Positions 19,766-26,865 of a DNA stretch of 30,546 nucleotides are shown here, in pieces. The notes beneath the pieces are model-generated. The model saw nothing but the letters and a program-made list of their open reading frames with translations. It searched no databases and was not told where the DNA came from. Position 1 is the stretch's first letter. Each line of letters opens with the position of its first letter. Source of the DNA: a virus; IMG/VR virus record IMGVR_UViG_3300036832_001306, positions 1-30,546 of that record; one strand, given 5' to 3'. The translations under genes and the position numbers were made by a program.

Positions 19766-22245
19766 TGCGCGTGACTCGCGCCGCCGTTAGCAGCTCGGCC
19801 TCCTGCTCATGGGATGCCGGGGTTTCCTCCCTGACTGGGGCGGCAGACGCGTCGCCCCGTTTTTTTGGAGATGACGGAAAGCGGCGCAGCGATCCGACTG
19901 GCACCGGTCCGATCCGCCGCGCCTTCCGGGCCGAAGCGGCGATGCGGCTGCGTCGGTTTAATGCCGAGGTCAGAAAGCTTGTGATCGACCACGACGTTCT
20001 GGCGTTGGGCCAGAATAGCGTGCTCGGGTTTCATCCCGCCCAAGTTCGGCTAGACGCATTCGGCCATTCGGTACACGCCGCTATGATGGGCGTTGCGGGT
20101 GGAGATTGGACGCGCGTTTTTCTTCAGCGAGCTTGGCGGGATGGCGTGGCGGCGGCGGTTTCCGAGACGGGGGCCGCCGCCGCTGGCGCCGGTGGCGATG
20201 ACGAATTCGAGGGCCTCATGGCCCTGACGCGGCGTGAGCTGGATGGTATTTGCGCTGCCATCGAGCAGCGGCTGGCGCGCGTTGCCGACGTGATTATCGC
20301 CGCCAGCGCGCACCAGCAGATTACACCGGTGCGAGCGTTCCGGCGCATCCAGGTAGAGCTTACCAAGGTGGCAGGCCAGCGTCTGCCGCTCCTGGCCGAT
20401 ACGGCGCCGGTGCTGGCATGCACCCGCGCCATACTCAACGTCTACCGCCAGACCGGCATCGAAGCGGTGGGCGTCGAGCCCGAGGCTGGCGCAGGAAGCC
20501 GTCTGACATCAGATGCTGCGCCACCTCGGCGCGATCCGCCGACGCCGATGGAGCGCTACGGGGAGCTGCGCGAGAAGGCGGTGCCCAAGGCGTATGCCAA
20601 GGCGAAGTTCGTTGGGGTGCGGACTGCGGGCGACGAGAAGGTGTGCTTTCCGACTTGGACAATGGTACGAACGTCAATGGGTGACAGGCCGATTCAAGAC
20701 ATCAGGATTGGCGACTACGTTCTTACGCGAGCTGGTATCAAAAAGGTTGTCAAGATTCACCAGCATCACTGGTTTGGTGATCTTGTTAGAATTGACACGA
20801 TGCCCTTTACCAAAATTGATGAGCGGATCACCGTACCGGTGCCATTTTTTCCAATGCGGACCGCAGAGTCCTCTAGAGCGATGGGGGCGGTTGCAGCGGT
20901 CGACGGAGCATGTGGGCCGTTGTCGTCGATGTCTGATCGGGATGCCGTGACGCCAAAAGTTCGAGTAATGTCCCGTGCAAAAGCCTTTTGTCTTTGCCAT
21001 TTTTTCGCAGAATTCCACCGAACATTTGTGTTTGGGCAGAGTTGGATGGTGGGGCATCTCGAATGCACGCCGAACCATCCCATCTGGTGCGTTGGTCTGG
21101 GGTTCGTCCGTGCAGATGCTCTCAAGATCGGTGACTGCCTGCAGACGGTCTCTAATAAGTTTGTCCAGGTCGTTCGCATTGGTAACGTCAAGCGTGTCGA
21201 GACGAAGCACCTTCCATCCCGCATCTTCAAACGCCTTGTCTCGTTTTGCGGACTGCGCCCCATTTCTGTGCCAATACGCTCCATCAACCTCCAAGGCGAT
21301 GTTGCCTATGGCAAAGTCAATGCACCATCGATCAAATTGAAATTCCTGGGTGAAGAGAATACGAAGACGTTCAAGCGATTTTCTGACCATGGCTTCGGGG
21401 CGTGTTTCCCCCCGGAATCGACGATAGCAAGCGCGCGAGCAGAAACGCGTATTGGAGGTTGGGATTTTGCGAAAGCGTTTGTTGCAGTTCTCACAGATGG
21501 CAAAGACTGGCGGTCGGCGGCATTGTTCCGAACAATAGGCATTGCGTGGCCATTTTCCGCGCTGCTTGTTTTGTCTAAACAACTTGTCGCATCGTTCACA
21601 TTTTATGTCGCGCCGCTTAACCGACTTCTGTTTGCACGCCCACGAACAGAAATTATAGCGGTCGGCGATCGCGCTGCTGATGGTGAACAGTTCTTTGCAG
21701 CCAACACAGGTCTTGGTGACCAAGTTGGCACGGCTAGCGTCGTAGCAAACTCGCGAACAGAATGCTCGGCCTGGGACCCAGTACCGACCGGCAGGAACGG
21801 TGGTGCTGCCGCAATGCTTGCATGGGCCGCGGGGCTTTTTCAGAAATCCTTTGACGGGCATGGTGGTGTGCTCGTTTACAATCTGACGGTAGAGGATGTG
21901 CCGGAATTTTATGCCAATGGCATCCTTGTACACAACTGCCAGATTTGCGAGGACCTCGCCGCTGATGCGCCCTACACGATTGCGGAATATATCGGTCTAT
22001 TTCCTCGGCATCCTCGCTGCCGCTGTAGACCGATTCCGTGGTTTGACAAGCGCTTCGCTCGCGATCGCGCGCCGCGGCTCACGCGCGATCATCACATGCA
22101 CGGCTTCAACAGGTGGTGGGCACCAGACGCTGGAGCAGGCGCCGACGATGAGCTAACTGCAGCCGTCGACGCTGGCGATCAAGCGGAAGGCGCATCGCCG
22201 CCGGAATTCGACGAGCCGCCGTTCAAGCAACTCAACGAGGAATGA
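19765..22245 (+). CDS. Head morphogenesis protein (Mu F/SPP1 gp7-like) with in-frame intein
   Basis: An 826-residue precursor; removal of the intein would leave 395 residues. The N-extein (1-293) is helical and ends ...RTAGDEKV; the C-extein resumes CQICEDLAADAPY and HPRCRCRPIPW. Joined, these give the conserved C-x2-C...H-x2-C-x-C region of the Mu F-like family, so the intein splits the most conserved Cys site. The protein is a minor head component acting early in capsid assembly. The intein starts at Cys294 and ends at Asn724, and the +1 residue is Cys. The ATG at 19765 shares a base with the portal stop; a TTG one codon upstream is also possible. Without splicing the protein would probably be non-functional. 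Confidence 0.9.
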   Translation: MRVTRAAVSSSASCSWDAGVSSLTGAADASPRFFGDDGKRRSDPTGTGPIRRAFRAEAAMRLRRFNAEVRKLVIDHDVLALGQNSVLGFHPAQVRLDAFGHSVHAAMMGVAGGDWTRVFLQRAWRDGVAAAVSETGAAAAGAGGDDEFEGLMALTRRELDGICAAIEQRLARVADVIIAASAHQQITPVRAFRRIQVELTKVAGQRLPLLADTAPVLACTRAILNVYRQTGIEAVGVEPEAGAGSRLTSDAAPPRRDPPTPMERYGELREKAVPKAYAKAKFVGVRTAGDEKVCFPTWTMVRTSMGDRPIQDIRIGDYVLTRAGIKKVVKIHQHHWFGDLVRIDTMPFTKIDERITVPVPFFPMRTAESSRAMGAVAAVDGACGPLSSMSDRDAVTPKVRVMSRAKAFCLCHFFAEFHRTFVFGQSWMVGHLECTPNHPIWCVGLGFVRADALKIGDCLQTVSNKFVQVVRIGNVKRVETKHLPSRIFKRLVSFCGLRPISVPIRSINLQGDVAYGKVNAPSIKLKFLGEENTKTFKRFSDHGFGACFPPESTIASARAETRIGGWDFAKAFVAVLTDGKDWRSAALFRTIGIAWPFSALLVLSKQLVASFTFYVAPLNRLLFARPRTEIIAVGDRAADGEQFFAANTGLGDQVGTASVVANSRTECSAWDPVPTGRNGGAAAMLAWAAGLFQKSFDGHGGVLVYNLTVEDVPEFYANGILVHNCQICEDLAADAPYTIAEYIGLFPRHPRCRCRPIPWFDKRFARDRAPRLTRDHHMHGFNRWWAPDAGAGADDELTAAVDAGDQAEGASPPEFDEPPFKQLNEE
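20674..21861 (-). CDS. Putative homing endonuclease, zinc fingers plus Vsr/DUF559-like nuclease, antisense to intein
   Basis: A 395-residue protein encoded wholly within the intein on the opposite strand. Domains in order: four treble-clef fingers CxxC...FC-x3-C (CKHC/CSRVC, CVGC/CSWAC, CERC/CSEQC, CENC/CSRAC, residues about 14-150); a PD-(D/E)XK/Vsr-like core with FQFDRWCIDFAIGNIALEVD, GAYWHRNG and KRDKAFEDAGWKVLRLD (about 165-250), resembling DUF559 and the EDxHD homing nucleases; and two fingers CSVEFC...CTGH and CSVDRC...CGPH with the YGDP ending (about 285-350). The last 40 residues are antisense to splicing block A. ATG 21861 is the first ATG; a GTG at 21933 would add 24 residues. Such an enzyme would cut intein-free alleles. 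Antisense codons coincide exactly with sense codon triplets. Confidence 0.85.
   Translation of the reverse strand: MPVKGFLKKPRGPCKHCGSTTVPAGRYWVPGRAFCSRVCYDASRANLVTKTCVGCKELFTISSAIADRYNFCSWACKQKSVKRRDIKCERCDKLFRQNKQRGKWPRNAYCSEQCRRPPVFAICENCNKRFRKIPTSNTRFCSRACYRRFRGETRPEAMVRKSLERLRILFTQEFQFDRWCIDFAIGNIALEVDGAYWHRNGAQSAKRDKAFEDAGWKVLRLDTLDVTNANDLDKLIRDRLQAVTDLESICTDEPQTNAPDGMVRRAFEMPHHPTLPKHKCSVEFCEKMAKTKGFCTGHYSNFWRHGIPIRHRRQRPTCSVDRCNRPHRSRGLCGPHWKKWHRYGDPLINFGKGHRVNSNKITKPVMLVNLDNLFDTSSRKNVVANPDVLNRPVTH
21906..21935 (-). promoter_or_regulatory. Weak promoter candidate for antisense endonuclease
   Basis: On the minus strand TTGTGT (21935-21930) and TAAAAT (21911-21906) are spaced by 18 bases; the -10 matches five of six bases, the -35 three of six. 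Transcription would start near 21899, about 38 bases before the endonuclease ATG. The bases also encode intein block G on the plus strand. Only a pattern match. Confidence 0.3.
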
Positions 22246-22247
22246 CA

Positions 22248-22592
22248 ATGGCTGGCAACATTGGCGATACGTTTAGTTTTGCACTGCGCCTGTTTCAGAA
22301 TCGCGACAAGATCATGGAGCTAATGCGCAGCTTCACCGACCTCTGGAAGGTGCTCAAGCCGCCAGTTGATATCGGCATCACGCCAGCGCCGGAGCCGAAG
22401 TACGACGTGAAATGGGTGCAGGACAGCCTGAATAAAGTGCTCGGCACCAACCTCAAGGTTGACGGTGATATGGGACCGACGACGCACGATGCGATCAAGC
22501 AGTTTCAGTCTGCACATGGTCTCGAAGCCGACGGCTGGATGGGGCCGCTCACCGCGGCTGCGCTCGACGCAGCGATCAAGGGGCACGGTTAA
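22248..22592 (+). CDS. Peptidoglycan-binding domain protein
   Basis: A 114-residue protein. The second half (about 45-112) is a PG_binding_1 domain: VKWVQDSLNKVLG, LKVDGDMGPTTHDAIKQFQ and GLEADGWMGPLTAAALD, with the repeated DG.(M/W)GP motif. The first half is helical (FALRLFQNRDKIMELMRSF) and may join it to the virion or to another protein. There is no catalytic domain, so it is not a complete endolysin; it could be a structural or lysis helper that holds cell-wall material. ATG 22248 has GAGG seven bases upstream; ATG 22242 overlaps the previous stop. Convergent with the minus-strand gene by four bases. Confidence 0.85.
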   Translation: MAGNIGDTFSFALRLFQNRDKIMELMRSFTDLWKVLKPPVDIGITPAPEPKYDVKWVQDSLNKVLGTNLKVDGDMGPTTHDAIKQFQSAHGLEADGWMGPLTAAALDAAIKGHG

Positions 22593-22768
22593 TAACCGCA
22601 AGTCAATCTGACGGTCGTGCTTCCCATCCAGAAGCCCAAGCCGAAGATCGCGGCGCCGAATGCGATTCCGAGCAGCGCCGCTGGCCACGGGCTGAATAGC
22701 CAATAGTACTGCACGAAACCGTACGCCTCGCGCAGCCTCTGCTGCTCGCGTTGCCGCGCCGTTTTCAT
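22589..22768 (-). CDS. Small membrane protein, reverse-oriented
   Basis: A 59-residue protein encoded against the direction of the morphogenesis operon. A basic N-terminus (KTARQREQQRLRE) precedes one transmembrane segment with aromatic flanks (LLGIAFGAAIFGLGFWMG). GGAGG lies about seven bases upstream of ATG 22768. Its start is only 15 bases from the divergent prohead gene. It might be a holin-like or envelope protein; alternatively the frame is chance, though the topology and ribosome site argue otherwise. Confidence 0.5.
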   Translation of the reverse strand: MKTARQREQQRLREAYGFVQYYWLFSPWPAALLGIAFGAAIFGLGFWMGSTTVRLTCGY

Positions 22769-22783
22769 TTGGAGACCTCCCAC

Positions 22784-24319
22784 ATGCCCTTGACGGCCAA
22801 AGGCGAACGTATCATGGCGGCGTTCCAGGAACAGTACGGCGAGCGGGCCGAGGAAATGTTCTACAAGGCAAAAAACGCCGGGACCATTACCGGCGTCGAC
22901 TCAATGCCGATCGGGGTGGTCGACCTTCTTTATTACGACCCGATTACTGGATCGCAGGACCCGCGCAACAAGCGTTACGGCGGCAGTCGCAAGGTCACGC
23001 AGCGCGATCCGATGGGCCGCTTGATCTCTGAATTCGAGGAGGAGGACGCAATGCCGTTGTTTCGTGTCATCGGCGATGCGGCGCCCGTCGGCGCAGCCAC
23101 GGTCAACCTGGTCGATGCGGTCGACCTAGATGATGCGGCTAAGGTCAGCTACACCGAGGACGGTGTGATGAAGGCGATGCCGCGCATAGCTCGGACCGGA
23201 ATTCAAACCTATGCCGGCGAGGAGTGTGGGATCGCTGATCGTGAGTGGGTGAAGGTGTATCGCCCGGCTGATAGCGTATTTCATAAGGACGCGTGGAAGA
23301 CCTACACGCATATTCCGGTGACGCTTGATCATCCGCCGGTGCCAGTGACAACCGACAACTGGAAGAAGTTCGCGGTAGGTGAAACCGGCGAGGACGTGCT
23401 GCGTGATCAAGAAGCCGTGCGGGTTCCCATGATGCTGCGTGACGCCGCCGCCATCGCTGCATTCAAGGCTGGCACCAATCAGCTCTCCGTCGGCTACACC
23501 TGCGACCTCGAATGGTCGCCTGGCGTCACCGAGCGCGGCGAGACCTACGACGCGATCCAGCGAAACATCAGGGCAAACCACTTGGCCGTCGTCGCCGCGG
23601 CTCGAGGCGGCCCCAGCTTGACGATCGGCGATGACAAGAAACAGGAGAGCACGATGAATTTGAAGACCGTGATGGTTGACGGCATCGAGTGCCAGATGAC
23701 CGACACCGCCGCCGCGCTGGTCGCGCGCACGATCCAGACGTTGCGCGACCAGATCGAGAATCTCGAAAAGAAGAAAAAGGACGACGATGATTGCAAGAAG
23801 GACTCGGCGGTGAAGATCACCGAGCTGACCACCGCCTCGGCCACCAAGGATGCTGAGATCGTCACGCTCAAGAAGCAGCTCGCCGACGCCAAGCTCACGC
23901 CGCAAGCACTCGACGCGCTGGTGAAGGATCGCCACGCGGTGGTCGACAAGGCGCGCAAGGTCCTCGGCGACAAGCTCGTTGTCGATGGCAAGACGATCGA
24001 AGACATGCGCAAGCAGGTTGTCGACGCCAAGCTTGGCGCAGCCGCACAGGGCTGGACCGACGAGCAGATCAAGGCGAGCTTCGACACGCTTGTTGCTGGT
24101 AGCGGCGGTTCGACTGTGAACGACGCCGTGCGCGTGTTTGCTGGCCGAACGTCACCTGGCTGGGCCCAGCCGCAGCAGAGTGCGCCAGTATTCGACAGCA
24201 GCAATCCGCAGCATATCCGCGATGCGGCGTACGCCATGAGCGTCTTCGACATGGAGACCGCGTGGATGAATCCCGAGCAGCGCAAGGCCGCTGCCGCAGC
24301 GCGTGGCATCCAGCTCTAA
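22784..24319 (+). CDS. Prohead protease/scaffold fusion, DUF2213
   Basis: A 511-residue protein. After a 95-residue N-terminal region comes the DUF2213 domain (about 85-290), with likely catalytic positions in VTLDHPP (His), NQLSVGYTC (Ser) and ANHLAVV (His), the arrangement of phage prohead serine proteases. The C-terminal half is a charged coiled coil (QTLRDQIENLEKKKKDDDD and ITELTTASATKDAEIVTLKK), typical of a scaffold, ending in a short helical tail. It would guide capsid assembly and then be cleaved. ATG 22784 has GGAG about nine bases upstream. The triad is inferred by position. Confidence 0.85.
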   Translation: MPLTAKGERIMAAFQEQYGERAEEMFYKAKNAGTITGVDSMPIGVVDLLYYDPITGSQDPRNKRYGGSRKVTQRDPMGRLISEFEEEDAMPLFRVIGDAAPVGAATVNLVDAVDLDDAAKVSYTEDGVMKAMPRIARTGIQTYAGEECGIADREWVKVYRPADSVFHKDAWKTYTHIPVTLDHPPVPVTTDNWKKFAVGETGEDVLRDQEAVRVPMMLRDAAAIAAFKAGTNQLSVGYTCDLEWSPGVTERGETYDAIQRNIRANHLAVVAAARGGPSLTIGDDKKQESTMNLKTVMVDGIECQMTDTAAALVARTIQTLRDQIENLEKKKKDDDDCKKDSAVKITELTTASATKDAEIVTLKKQLADAKLTPQALDALVKDRHAVVDKARKVLGDKLVVDGKTIEDMRKQVVDAKLGAAAQGWTDEQIKASFDTLVAGSGGSTVNDAVRVFAGRTSPGWAQPQQSAPVFDSSNPQHIRDAAYAMSVFDMETAWMNPEQRKAAAAARGIQL

Positions 24320-24356
24320 GCCGAGCACGGGCCAACTCAACTGAAAGGATACGAAC

Positions 24357-25226
24357 ATGACTGTTGTTCTTCAAAAAAGTTACAGCCCGCAGCAACGCCC
24401 TGCCCTGGTTGGTATGGTTTGCGATATGACGGAAGCTGCCATTGCCACTTGGGTCAACGAGACCGCCGCGGGAATTCCGTTCGGTATGGCCGTCGGTCAA
24501 GGCACCATCATTGATGCATTCGGCCGCGGTCGTGGCTGCGTGCTCGGTGGCACATCGTTCCTCGGCATCAGCGTTCGCGACGACACGTTGAGTTTGTCGC
24601 CGGTCGATCCGTACAGCAGCACGCCAAATCCGCTCGACGCCTATGGGCTGCGCACCAACGTTGGCGTGCTGACGCGCGGCCGCATCTGGGTGGGAGCGGG
24701 TGCAAGCGTCAATGCTGGTGATCCGCTGTTCTATGGTGCGACCGGCGTCTTCGCCAACAGCGCTTCGGGCACCGCGGCGACCGGCTGGGTGCAGTTCTCG
24801 AAGCAGCCGAATGCTGGCGACACACTGGTGATCAATGGCGCGACGTTTACTTTTGTGGCCTCGGGCGCGACCGGCGATCAGGCCAACATTGGTCCGACGC
24901 TTGGCGACACCGTCGCGGCGGCCGCGGCCGTGCTCGAAGGCTCGGCGACCGCGGGCTTCGCGGCGCTGCACTTCAATGCTTATCCGCCGTCGCCCGGTGG
25001 CTCGGCACAGGGCTCCGGCGCCGACACCATCATGATCAGCGCGGTGGCTCCCGGTGTTGCTGGCAACGCGCTTGCCATCACCACCGTGCCAGCTGGCGCA
25101 ACGAAGTCGGCCGGTACGCTGCTCGGCGGCACTGCCGCTGCGACCGCCATCACCGGTGGCCGTTGGCTCGACACCGTCAATGCTGCTGGCGGCATTGCCC
25201 GCGTGTCGCTCTCGCTGCAGATTTGA
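24357..25226 (+). CDS. Capsid cement/decoration-type structural protein
   Basis: A 289-residue protein, placed between scaffold and major capsid gene as cement proteins usually are. The core resembles phage Gp24-like cement proteins: VLQKSYSPQQRPALVGMVCD, IPFGMAVGQGT, LRTNVGVLTRGRIWV and VSLSLQI at the end. Between about residues 140 and 270 an Ala/Gly/Thr-rich domain is inserted (GDTLVINGATFTFVASGATG and AVAPGVAGNALAITTVP), a type of beta domain seen as an optional part of other phage structural proteins. AAAGG lies eight to nine bases before ATG. It probably sits on the outer capsid surface. Confidence 0.8.
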   Translation: MTVVLQKSYSPQQRPALVGMVCDMTEAAIATWVNETAAGIPFGMAVGQGTIIDAFGRGRGCVLGGTSFLGISVRDDTLSLSPVDPYSSTPNPLDAYGLRTNVGVLTRGRIWVGAGASVNAGDPLFYGATGVFANSASGTAATGWVQFSKQPNAGDTLVINGATFTFVASGATGDQANIGPTLGDTVAAAAAVLEGSATAGFAALHFNAYPPSPGGSAQGSGADTIMISAVAPGVAGNALAITTVPAGATKSAGTLLGGTAAATAITGGRWLDTVNAAGGIARVSLSLQI

Positions 25227-25313
25227 TCCCCTTGGCTTCCATGCCGTGCTCTCGCCGCGTTTCAGGGCCGCGGCTGTGAGCGGTCCACCGTCATCGCAAT
25301 AGGAGAGTTTCCG

Positions 25314-26261
25314 ATGTTTTTCCGCGATATGCCTAACGAACAAGCCGCCCTGAGTTTCTTGGTAAGCCAAATCACCTACATAGAGCCGGTTGTTTACCGG
25401 ATAAAATATCCAGATTTGGTTTGGCGGGATTTGATTCCGGTCGACAGCTCTGGAAATGAATGGGTCAAGTCCATCACGTTTTTCAGTATCGACCACGTCG
25501 GTGCCGCGGATTGGTTCCACGCCCAAGCGCAAGATGTGCCCCTGGCAGACGTTGTTCGCGCGAAGGGCGAGGTCGCCATCGAGATGGGCGCCATCGGGTA
25601 TCGATATAATACTGAGGAACTAGCTCAGTCGATGATGATACCAAACTTCAGTTTAAGCACCGAGCGCGCATCGGCAGCTCGTCGCGCTTCTGAAGAGTTT
25701 CTCCACAATTGCGCAATGTATGGAAATACTGCCAAAAACTGGCTCGGACTTACTAATCATACTCTGCCAGCGGTTATCAATACCGCGCATACTTGGGCCT
25801 ACGATCTCGCGCAAGCTCCGCCGCTGATCCAGGCGATGCTCAATGACGTCAACCTTGCGCTGACGAACATCTGGCAATCGTCTCTCGGCATCGAAATGGC
25901 CGACATGCTCCTATTGCCGTTCTCCGCGATGGCGACGATCAATATGGCCCAGCTGCCGAACACCACGATGAACGTGTACGACTGGCTTCTCAAAAACAAT
26001 ATCTACACGCAACAGACCGGGCAACCGCTCACCGTGCGCGCCGTGCGCGGCCTCGATACCGCGGGCACTGCTGGCGGCGGCCGCATCATCGCGTATCGCA
26101 AGGACCCCGAGATCATCAAGGTGCACGTGCCGATGCCGCATCGCTTCCTGCCGGTGTGGCAAAGGGGGCCATTGGTGTATGATGTCCCCGGCGTGTTCCG
26201 CACAGGTGGCCTAGAAATTAGGCGGCCCGGTGCGATTCGGTATGTAGACGGGGTATGTTGA
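25314..26261 (+). CDS. Major capsid protein, DUF2184
   Basis: A 315-residue protein with the features of DUF2184 major capsid proteins: FLVSQITYIEPVVYRIKYPD near the N-terminus, an E-loop-like region, and a C-terminal GRIIAYRKDPEIIKVHVP with final RRPGAIRYVDGV. The fold is HK97-like. Length and position after the cement protein are as expected. ATG 25314 has AGGAG eight bases upstream. The gap 25227-25313 holds only this leader. The C-terminus is intact, so the HNH gene that follows did not disrupt it. Confidence 0.9.
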   Translation: MFFRDMPNEQAALSFLVSQITYIEPVVYRIKYPDLVWRDLIPVDSSGNEWVKSITFFSIDHVGAADWFHAQAQDVPLADVVRAKGEVAIEMGAIGYRYNTEELAQSMMIPNFSLSTERASAARRASEEFLHNCAMYGNTAKNWLGLTNHTLPAVINTAHTWAYDLAQAPPLIQAMLNDVNLALTNIWQSSLGIEMADMLLLPFSAMATINMAQLPNTTMNVYDWLLKNNIYTQQTGQPLTVRAVRGLDTAGTAGGGRIIAYRKDPEIIKVHVPMPHRFLPVWQRGPLVYDVPGVFRTGGLEIRRPGAIRYVDGVC

Positions 26262-26293
26262 CGTGGACGGCAAGCGCTAAAATAGTTATACCT

Positions 26294-26322
26294 GGGACCT
26301 CTGAAGTGATTAAGAGGTTCCC
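26294..26322 (+). promoter_or_regulatory. Hairpin sequestering HNH ribosome binding site
   Basis: Bases 26294-26302 pair with 26313-26322 to give a nine-bp stem with a single bulged T and a ten-base loop; the stem ends at the base before the ATG. The ribosome binding site AGAGG (26313-26317) is entirely in the stem, so translation of the endonuclease should be low unless the hairpin is opened. Confidence 0.65.
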
Positions 26323-26865
26323 ATGTGCTCGGTCGAAGGATGCGATGGTGCTGTTTTCTCAACAGGGATGTGCTGCAAGCATTACAATCGGATGCGGCGT
26401 AAGGGTTATGTCGAACTTGACCATGATCCTAACCGCGGTTGCTTAGTTAGCGGATGTACCAAGAAACATGATGCCCACGGCTATTGCAGCCTTCACCGTC
26501 AGCGGTGGGAGCGGTTTGGCGATCCTCTGCGGGAAAACGTTCTTACCGATGACGGCGAGCCCCAGAAGTTCATTGAATTGGCTCTAGCCTCGAACACCGA
26601 CGATTGCATCTTCTGGCCGTTCAGCCGCGATCATTTGGGCTATGCCAAGATCGCTGTTCTCTGTGAAGACGGGAAGTGGCGGCCGCGTCGAGTGCAGCGG
26701 ATCGTTTGCCAACATGTTCACGGGAAGCCGACAAAAAAACGCAACGACTCTGCTCATTCCTGCGGGAATGGTCACCTTGGCTGCATCAATCCGCGTCATC
26801 TTCGTTGGTTGACGCATAAGGAAAATCTGGCCGAAGGCCGAAAGTCGAAGGAGATACGATCATGA
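26323..26865 (+). CDS. Free-standing HNH homing endonuclease with two zinc fingers
   Basis: A 180-residue protein between the capsid gene and the next structural gene. Residues 1-75 hold two fingers, CSVEGC...CCKH and CLVSGC...CSLH, the second ending ERFGDP. Residues about 90-175 are an HNH_3-type nuclease: DCIFWPFSRDHLGYAKI, RRVQRIVCQHVHG, then AHSCGNG and CINPRHLRWLTHKEN with the Asn and His retained. The enzyme would nick or cut an allele lacking it. It is joined to the next gene by an ATGA overlap. The same finger type occurs in the intein endonuclease. Confidence 0.9.
   Translation: MCSVEGCDGAVFSTGMCCKHYNRMRRKGYVELDHDPNRGCLVSGCTKKHDAHGYCSLHRQRWERFGDPLRENVLTDDGEPQKFIELALASNTDDCIFWPFSRDHLGYAKIAVLCEDGKWRPRRVQRIVCQHVHGKPTKKRNDSAHSCGNGHLGCINPRHLRWLTHKENLAEGRKSKEIRS

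Larger units (their letters stand above)
20644..21936 (+). mobile_element. 431-residue intein with antisense endonuclease gene
   Basis: Splicing blocks are complete. Block A: Cys1 in CFPTWTMVRTS, then RPIQDIRIGDYVLT. Block B: LECTPNHPIW with Thr and His. Block F: VYNLTVEDVPEFY. Block G: NGILVHN followed by Cys+1. The penultimate His and final Asn needed for Asn cyclisation are present, so it should splice. Two regions are not explained by the Hint fold: 85 residues between blocks A and B (about 20800-21054) and about 230 between the B hairpin and block F. Neither shows LAGLIDADG, HNH or other nuclease motifs in the sense frame. The opposite strand of almost the whole element is a nuclease gene (20674-21861). 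Confidence 0.93.

Noticed and set aside
20644-21936. Head morphogenesis gene as a fractured gene with a split intein
   Set aside because: The sense frame is open through the whole element, so a single precursor is the simpler reading; separate expression of halves cannot be excluded without data.
24069-25532. 487-residue minus-strand frame
   Set aside because: It spans the ends of three separate plus-strand structural genes and the gaps between them, which a real gene would not do; no motifs. Unlike the intein antisense gene it shows no fingers or nuclease core.
26262-26322. Group I intron associated with the HNH gene
   Set aside because: The capsid and following genes are complete on either side, and the gap is too short for an intron core; only a ribosome-site hairpin is visible.
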